This document shows, one piece after another, positions 55,329-64,000 of a DNA stretch of 64,000 bases; positions within the stretch are counted from its first letter, which is position 1; the number at the start of each line of letters is the position of its first letter. Origin of the DNA: Gammaproteobacteria bacterium UBA2679. Its GTDB lineage: Bacteria > Pseudomonadota > Gammaproteobacteria > Pseudomonadales > Oleiphilaceae. The DNA lies in the NCBI GenBank assembly GCA_002354735.1, contig DEMD01000007.1, positions 62,001-126,000 on the forward strand, read 5' to 3'. The translations under genes were made by a program, and so were the position numbers. The notes beneath the pieces were generated by a model. It saw nothing but the letters and a program-made list of their open reading frames with translations, did no database searches and was not told where the DNA came from.

Positions 55329-56433
55329 TGCGAGGGCGAGCATCCTGTATCAAGTGAGCGACCTGGGAAAGCGCAACAGACGCATACGCGCCAGGGGGCA
55401 GTCCGAAGCATACCACCAGTGAGCCATCATGCCAGTGCCAGCTCATGTCTGTAGGTGTCATCCACAGTGCGCGCGGCGTATCCCGCTCACCCAGCGAATG
55501 AAGTGCTTCAAGCCAGCCAGTATAGTCGCCCCAGGCTTCCTGACGAAGAATATCGCTGGCGGACAGCTGGCTGGACGCTTCGGAGCGAACAGGGCCGCCG
55601 GGCAGTATGCCGATTGGCCCGTGCGCATTGTCCTCTGCGAGCAGCGGCTCATCGCCGTCGATGACGGAGCGAGCCACCCCCGCCTGCTGCCTTGAAGCCA
55701 GCAGACAATTGAAGAGATGAGCTCTTGCGGCGCTGACATACATTGGATTGACACGCCGCCCTTTACCCTTGCCACCGCGCGCCCTGCCTCGCTTGCCGGT
55801 GCGTGCGGGGTCGTCGCGAGTATCCCCGCCTGAACGCTCTGGAGACTGGCAGTAGATCAATTCGAACTGTGTGAGGTTGCCGTGGTCGAAACCAAAGCGC
55901 TGAGCTCCGAAATAGTTGGGGAAGCCTTCAAGGCGCACCTGATCGAGTGCCACTTCGACAGCTTCTTCGACAGGCGCGCTTTTTGGTATATCACGCAGCG
56001 TAATGCGAAAATCGTTGCCAACGTGGTCACCCCGGCGCAATTTTCTCGGATAGCGGCCGATGTGCAGAACTTCGCAGCCATCGAGTTCCCATGTTCGCCA
56101 ATCGGGTGCTTCGCGCTTGCCCAGATAGACTGAGAACCACTGAGTGGTAACGGCCTGCCTGTCCTTCAGCCCAAAGAAACCGATGTCGACCTGCCTCACA
56201 CCCGAAAAAGTGGCAAGACTGTCCGCCACCCATTGGGTGTTTTGTAGCCGTTTGCGGATTCTCAGTAGATGGTGCTCGCCCTCTTCAGTCTCCGGCCGCC
56301 AGCATTCATCGACCACGAAGTCCTCTGGCATCACTTTCCAGCGAGCTTCGACATGGGGAGACGTGTACTTGGGGGGGCAGAGAAAGCTATCGATACGCTC
56401 TAGATCCGACGCCAGTCTTTCTGGTTTTACCAT
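55306..56433 (-). CDS. truD: tRNA pseudouridine-13 synthase TruD
   Basis: 375 residues. The catalytic Asp is D91 in [23 protein letters not shown] near residue 35 and [12 protein letters not shown] (about 170) are family blocks. A basic insertion of roughly 20 residues ([17 protein letters not shown]) lies before [12 protein letters not shown]; typical TruD has only a short basic link there. The ATG overlaps the ispF stop as TGATG. Confidence 0.93.
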   Translation of the reverse strand: MVKPERLASDLERIDSFLCPPKYTSPHVEARWKVMPEDFVVDECWRPETEEGEHHLLRIRKRLQNTQWVADSLATFSGVRQVDIGFFGLKDRQAVTTQWFSVYLGKREAPDWRTWELDGCEVLHIGRYPRKLRRGDHVGNDFRITLRDIPKSAPVEEAVEVALDQVRLEGFPNYFGAQRFGFDHGNLTQFELIYCQSPERSGGDTRDDPARTGKRGRARGGKGKGRRVNPMYVSAARAHLFNCLLASRQQAGVARSVIDGDEPLLAEDNAHGPIGILPGGPVRSEASSQLSASDILRQEAWGDYTGWLEALHSLGERDTPRALWMTPTDMSWHWHDGSLVVCFGLPPGAYASVALSQVAHLIQDARPRNETTSIQ

Positions 56434-56987
56434 CAGGCAAGCGACTCGATGAGTGCGACAGCGTGACAGGCGATACCTTCCTGCCGCCCCACGAAACCGA
56501 GTTTTTCGGTGGTGGTCGCCTTTACATTTACCGATGAAGGACTGACCTCACAATCTTCAGCTATGTTTCGCTGCATTTGTGAGATGTGCTCAGCCATTCT
56601 TGGCGCCTGCGCCACTATCGTCGAATCGATGTTGCCGATACTGAAGCCGATATCCCGCAGTCGCGCGACGACCGTTCGCAACAGTTGTCGGCTGTCGGCA
56701 TTCTTGTAGGCCGGATCAGTATCCGGAAAGTGCCTGCCGATATCACCCAAGCCAGCGGCGCCCAGAAGCGCGTCGCATATGGCATGAATGAGGACGTCGC
56801 CATCGGAGTGAGCCAACAGACGGCTTCGTGCGGGGATGTGCACACCACCAATCACTATACTTGCAGCGGCGTCGCTCGGCGGGATGCCGCTCGCCGGGAC
56901 GCCGGTCGCCGCGACGCCGGCCTGCGGAGGGGCCTGTTCGGCATCAGTTTCGAAAGCGTGAACGTCGTAGCCGTGGCCAATTCTCAT
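56433..56987 (-). CDS. ispF: 2-C-methyl-D-erythritol 2,4-cyclodiphosphate synthase
   Basis: 184 residues, about 25 longer than the usual 157-160. It forms the cyclodiphosphate of the MEP isoprenoid pathway. Zn ligands lie in GHGYDVHAF (D8, H10) and [12 protein letters not shown]; the [24 protein letters not shown] end is normal. The extra residues lie between HAF and IVIGGVHI and include [15 protein letters not shown], encoded by three 15-bp units. It is 31 bases downstream of ispD, as in most gammaproteobacteria. Confidence 0.93.
   Translation of the reverse strand: MRIGHGYDVHAFETDAEQAPPQAGVAATGVPASGIPPSDAAASIVIGGVHIPARSRLLAHSDGDVLIHAICDALLGAAGLGDIGRHFPDTDPAYKNADSRQLLRTVVARLRDIGFSIGNIDSTIVAQAPRMAEHISQMQRNIAEDCEVSPSSVNVKATTTEKLGFVGRQEGIACHAVALIESLA
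56874..56918 (-). repeat. 15-bp tandem repeat (x3) inside ispF
   Basis: Three adjacent 15-bp units, read on the minus strand as GGC-GTC-GCG-GCG-ACC, GGC-GTC-CCG-GCG-AGC and GGC-ATC-CCG-CCG-AGC. They are in frame and add five residues each to the N-terminal loop of IspF. Confidence 0.85.
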
Positions 56988-57018
56988 GAGACTTCACCTG
57001 GAATCGTTTAGGTCGGCA

Positions 57019-57786
57019 TCACGAGGATCGCTGTTCGCTGGCGAAGGCCAGACCATTCTCGAGCTGCTGACGATATAGAAAAGCCGCGAGAGCAAGATCC
57101 TCGGGCTGTGTGATCTTGATGTTATCACTCCGGCCGGCCACCATCAGCACCTCCTTGCCACTTTGCTCGAGGGCACTGGCTTCGTCGGTGATCCACTTGC
57201 GCTCCGCCTGCTCGAGAGACTCACGTAAGGCCGCATAACGAATGACCTGTGGCGTCATTGCCCGCCATAGCAGTGCTCGCGGGACGGTCTCTGTAATTGG
57301 CAGCTCGGTGTCACGACGGGCCAGGGGCACACAGCGTTTGAGTGTATCACTGACAGGTATGCCAAGAATGGCGCCGAAACGACTGGCGACCGCTGTTGTC
57401 ACTACTGCATCGAGGTCAGATCGGCAGAGACAGGGCCTGGCGAGGTCATGGACGAGCACCAGATCCTCGTCTGCTGCACGTCCATCCAGGGCCTGCAGGG
57501 TGTTGAGTACGGTGTCAGCGCGTTCATTTCCACCTGTCGCCAAAATTTCCACACGCTCCTTCTGCTCCGGCTCGAGCAGCTCAAGGACGCTGGCTGCGCG
57601 GGTATCACCTGGCGCAACTGCTACGATAAGCCGCTCCAATCCAAGCCCGAGCAGACGTTCAAGCGTGCACTGCATAACCGTTTTGGTATCGATGAGACGA
57701 AGATACTGCTTTGGTTCCGCCGCGCGCATACGCCGCCCGGCGCCGGCAGCTGGCAATACGACCCAGACAGGCGTGGCTTCAGACAT
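57019..57786 (-). CDS. ispD: 2-C-methyl-D-erythritol 4-phosphate cytidylyltransferase
   Basis: 255 residues. The nucleotide-binding VLPAAGAGRRM with K at PKQYL, LVHDLARPCL, and TDEASALEQSGKEVLMVAG motif are all present. CTP + MEP gives CDP-methylerythritol. The HDLARP replaces the HDAARP of most enzymes, a small variation. 54 bases after ftsB. Weak ribosome site. Confidence 0.94.
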   Translation of the reverse strand: MSEATPVWVVLPAAGAGRRMRAAEPKQYLRLIDTKTVMQCTLERLLGLGLERLIVAVAPGDTRAASVLELLEPEQKERVEILATGGNERADTVLNTLQALDGRAADEDLVLVHDLARPCLCRSDLDAVVTTAVASRFGAILGIPVSDTLKRCVPLARRDTELPITETVPRALLWRAMTPQVIRYAALRESLEQAERKWITDEASALEQSGKEVLMVAGRSDNIKITQPEDLALAAFLYRQQLENGLAFASEQRSS

Positions 57787-57840
57787 GGAGAACCGTGCGG
57801 GAAAGATAAAATTCTGGAAAACGGTGGCTAACGAAATTCA

Positions 57841-58191
57841 TCAGTCAGTGACGATGTAGAAGGTCTCATTATGACCAATAAGGCCAAGCTGTTCGCGCGC
57901 ACGCTCGGCGATGACTTCGTCGACGTGCTTGAGCTCCTCGACCTCAGCCCTCAGCTGCTCGTTTCGCATGAGAAGCTTGTTGTTGCGTTCGGCCTGAATG
58001 CCGATGGCGTATCTGATCTCGCTGAGCGAATTGAGCGATCCGTGTGCAAACCAAAGGCGATACTGGAGGTACAATACACTGATCGACAGCAAGCCCCACA
58101 ATACGATCTGCACATAGGGAACGTGCACCATCGGGCTGCGCAATTGCTCATCTGAAAATTCACTGCGGCCTGTGGGCTGCATCACCGACAT
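57841..58191 (-). CDS. ftsB: Cell division protein FtsB
   Basis: 116 residues, a little long for the family (about 94-105). N-terminal cytosolic 25 residues, a single membrane helix (about 25-45, YVQIVLWGLLSISVLYLQYRLW), a coiled coil (about 60-95, ERNNKLLMRNEQLRAEVEELK) and the conserved tail REQLGLIGHNETFYIV. It joins FtsL and FtsQ in the division complex. An internal ATG at residue 21 would give the usual length. Confidence 0.9.
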   Translation of the reverse strand: MSVMQPTGRSEFSDEQLRSPMVHVPYVQIVLWGLLSISVLYLQYRLWFAHGSLNSLSEIRYAIGIQAERNNKLLMRNEQLRAEVEELKHVDEVIAERAREQLGLIGHNETFYIVTD

Positions 58192-58283
58192 TCGCTGACT
58201 ACTCGCTTCAAGGGGAGCCTCATAAATGACGAGACCCTGATGCGAACTAGCTTAGCAGGTATAGCGAAAAATTCTGTAGTGTA

Positions 58284-58328
58284 CGGATGTCCAGTACCCG
58301 CAGAAAGCGGCGGATGACCAGCACCCGC
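58284..58328 (-). repeat. Two 18-bp direct repeats downstream of eno
   Basis: On the minus strand GCGGGTGCTGGTCATCCG (58311-58328) and GCGGGTACTGGACATCCG (58284-58301) match at 16 of 18 positions with a 9-base gap. They begin 14 bases after the eno stop. No terminator shape is evident. Confidence 0.6.
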
Positions 58329-58342
58329 CACTCTTCCTGACG

Positions 58343-59689
<1,347 letters not shown>

Positions 59690-59702
59690 TCAATTACAGT
59701 GC

Positions 59703-62227
<2,525 letters not shown>

Positions 62228-62507
62228 CTACTTGAGATAGGAGAGGCGAAACGGCTTCAGGCTGATTTCACAGTGAATGCCATTTGCGTGCTTCGATGGC
62301 GCGCCAGAATACCAGATCGCTGGTCAGTCCATCAACCGATGAGGGACAGCAAATCGCCACACCTCGAGCGCGCCCTTCAGCCCATGCCAAAGTTCTGGCA
62401 CAAATCTGGCATCAGCTGGGATATACGCGTCCGTGCGTCAACTTTTTGCCGCTGCCCACCACTTGATGGGCGAGCGTTACTGTTTCCTTATCTGGAGCTG
62501 CAAGCGA

Positions 62508-63332
62508 ATGATACTCACGCTGGTACTCGGCAGCCTGTCAGGCATATTCTTCATTGTGCTTGCGGTCGTGCTGTCGACCGATAACCCGATGATATTCTTC
62601 AACATACCCGGCCTTATTCTGGTTGCGGGCGGTTGTTTTGCTGCTCTGTTTGCCGGTTTCCCGGGCAAGGAGATCAAGGCAGCCTTCCGGGCAGTCAAGA
62701 CACTGGGGCATCCCGATCATCTCAACGATGTGCAGCAGATTGATGAGCTGGTCCAATTTGCGCGTGACTATAGCCGCAACGATATCCGCAAGATTGAGGC
62801 GCGCCTACACCAGCACATCAATCCTTTTCTCGCCATGGGCATGCAGATGATTATTGCCAAGCTGCCGGTCGCTGACGTAGCCGGGACAATGGCCTGGCGT
62901 ATCAAGCGGCTGAAAGCGCGAGAGCAGGCAGAGGCAAGAATCTTCCACTCGCTATCCGCCTACGCGCCCGCCTTCGGCATGGTCGGCACCCTCCTCGGCC
63001 TGGTGAACATGATGCTAGTGCTGGATGCCAAGAGTCTCGACCTCATGGGTGGCCACCTGGCCATCGCACTGGTCACGACTTTCTACGGTTTGCTGCTTTC
63101 GAACCTCTTCTTCAAACCGGTAGCTACAAAACTTGAGCGTCGGACCGAAAAGCGGCTGTTACATATGAGCCTCATACTCGAAGGCATCACCCTCATTGGC
63201 CTCGGCCGCAGCCCAGCCTTCATCCGCGAGAGCCTGTACTCCTTCGTGACGCATTTCGACGATGAACTGGGTGCGCGACACGCAGCCAAGCCCGCCATTG
63301 ACAGCGAGTCCGCTCATGCCACGCTCCCCTGA
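62508..63332 (+). CDS. MotA-like stator/proton-channel protein
   Basis: 274 residues from the ATG at 62508 (GGAG upstream; the frame begins at 62433 but that part is not conserved in type). Four membrane helices: two at the N-terminus (about 3-48) and two around FGMVGTLLGLVNMM and HLAIALVTTFYGLLLSNLFFKPVATKLE (about 160-215), with the Pro of the torque-generating region and the charged cytosolic loop. It is a MotA/TolQ/ExbB family protein, closest in layout to MotA/PomA. No flagellar genes are near. Confidence 0.87.
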   Translation: MILTLVLGSLSGIFFIVLAVVLSTDNPMIFFNIPGLILVAGGCFAALFAGFPGKEIKAAFRAVKTLGHPDHLNDVQQIDELVQFARDYSRNDIRKIEARLHQHINPFLAMGMQMIIAKLPVADVAGTMAWRIKRLKAREQAEARIFHSLSAYAPAFGMVGTLLGLVNMMLVLDAKSLDLMGGHLAIALVTTFYGLLLSNLFFKPVATKLERRTEKRLLHMSLILEGITLIGLGRSPAFIRESLYSFVTHFDDELGARHAAKPAIDSESAHATLP

Positions 63333-64000
63333 TTTCTCGCGGTCTGGACAGCTTGATCGCTTCCAACATTCTGGCGGAGGTAATGAGCAGTCTGCCCAAA
63401 TTCTTGCCAACTCACATCTCGGAGCACTCGACGACCTGACGGTGCAGGACAACGAGGGAGATGCCTGGCTCACGAGCTATCTCGACGTGTTTGTACTGAT
63501 AACGGCGGTGTTTGCGCTCATGCTCGCCATTCAGGCGCAGCCAATTACCGAAACGATCGAAAAGAATATCACGCCGACTTCCGGAGAGCCGTTGCTGAGC
63601 GAGCTCGAACCGATCCAACCTGTGATACCAGCACCAATAACTGGCAGCCGCGATCAAAATGCCTGGTATCTGAGCTTTCAGGAGGCCGTCGTCGAGCAAC
63701 AGCTCGAGGGCTTCCTGACGCCGAGCTTTCAGGACGGATTTGCAGAGCTTGAAATCGGCAGCAACGTTCTGTTCGACTCCGGCGATGCCGTTCTGCTGAC
63801 GTCGGGCGAAGATGTACTGCGTGCACTCGTGCCGATTTTGCAGAAAAGTTCCGGAGCGATTCTCATCGAGGGCCACACTGATTCAAACCCGATTCAGACT
63901 GCGCGTTTCAGCTCCAACTGGGATTTGGCCGCCAGTAGGGCGACAGAGGTACTTCAGTTTCTCGCGGAGAATGGTATAGAGGGATCGCGCTTGAGAGCGA
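63316..64000 (+). CDS. MotB/OmpA-like stator partner, cut by the window end
   Basis: Incomplete, 228 residues seen. The ATG overlaps the MotA-like stop by 17 bases. A 55-residue cytosolic N-terminus precedes one membrane helix with WLTSYLDVFVLITAVFALML, where D57 sits in the place of the proton-binding Asp of MotB. A Pro-rich linker follows, then an OmpA-like peptidoglycan-binding domain with LFDSGDAVLL, IEGHTDSNPI and NWDLAASRA. The C-terminus is beyond 64000. Together with the preceding gene it should form a peptidoglycan-anchored ion channel. Confidence 0.85.
   Translation, partial: MPRSPDFSRSGQLDRFQHSGGGNEQSAQILANSHLGALDDLTVQDNEGDAWLTSYLDVFVLITAVFALMLAIQAQPITETIEKNITPTSGEPLLSELEPIQPVIPAPITGSRDQNAWYLSFQEAVVEQQLEGFLTPSFQDGFAELEIGSNVLFDSGDAVLLTSGEDVLRALVPILQKSSGAILIEGHTDSNPIQTARFSSNWDLAASRATEVLQFLAENGIEGSRLRA

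Noticed and set aside
63412..63876. Minus-strand frame of 154 codons near the end
   Set aside because: Antisense to the MotB-like gene, whose OmpA-domain motifs are clear.

Overview
The window comes from the chromosome of a gammaproteobacterium in or near the Pseudomonadales (Pseudomonas, Halopseudomonas, Marinobacter or Alcanivorax type). Three things point there. Class II ribonucleotide reductase is split, with a 231-residue NrdJb. Several gene neighbourhoods are those of pseudomonads: gdhB with DUF2835 and the moxR/bat genes, fpr divergent from a finR-like LysR gene, rnfDGE-nth, and pyrG-kdsA-eno-ftsB-ispD-ispF-truD-surE-pcm-nlpD-rpoS. The base composition is moderately GC-rich throughout, and no obvious foreign island, prophage, insertion sequence, CRISPR array, tRNA or rRNA was seen. 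The species cannot be fixed from the sequence alone.

Layout. 0-7.6 kb: nrdJb, a secreted EF-hand protein, a GAPDH, DUF2835 and the giant NAD-glutamate dehydrogenase gdhB. 7.8-15.4 kb: a tight six-gene MoxR/Bat operon (AAA ATPase, DUF58, DUF4381, two vWA proteins, BatD). 15.4-24.7 kb: DUF2788, lexA with two abutting SOS boxes, two small hypothetical genes, a DUF1329 protein, htpG with a clear heat-shock promoter, DUF3135, an ABC1/UbiB-like kinase and an SDR. 24.8-27.6 kb: an HDOD protein followed by a tandem-duplicated HAD protein with an unusual motif I. 27.7-33.6 kb: an oxidative-catabolism patch with alkane monooxygenase AlkB, a zinc metallopeptidase, an esterase, a Baeyer-Villiger-type flavin monooxygenase and tag. 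33.6-42.4 kb: DUF4112 and an apparent WYL-regulator-tamA-tamB-rsmC operon with a palindromic site in front. 42.5-48.3 kb: a small ORF, rnfD, rnfG, rnfE and nth (without rnfABC upstream), fpr/finR and a periplasmic binding-protein-like gene. 48.3-50.5 kb: a chalcone-isomerase-like periplasmic protein, a small lipoprotein and an MscS channel. 50.6-62.2 kb: the long minus-strand housekeeping cluster from pyrG down to rpoS. 62.5-64 kb: a divergent MotA/MotB-like stator pair, the second gene cut by the window end.

The most unusual items are the HAD tandem duplication in which both copies carry DWH in place of DxD; the coupling of a WYL regulator to tamAB with a perfect palindrome in the divergent promoter; the isolated rnfDGE set; a 15-bp tandem repeat that inserts an extra loop into IspF; a 24-codon leader ORF whose stop overlaps the nlpD start; a 22-bp perfect palindrome at 49149; and an orphan stator pair next to pyrG. 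None of these is proven as a new system by sequence alone.
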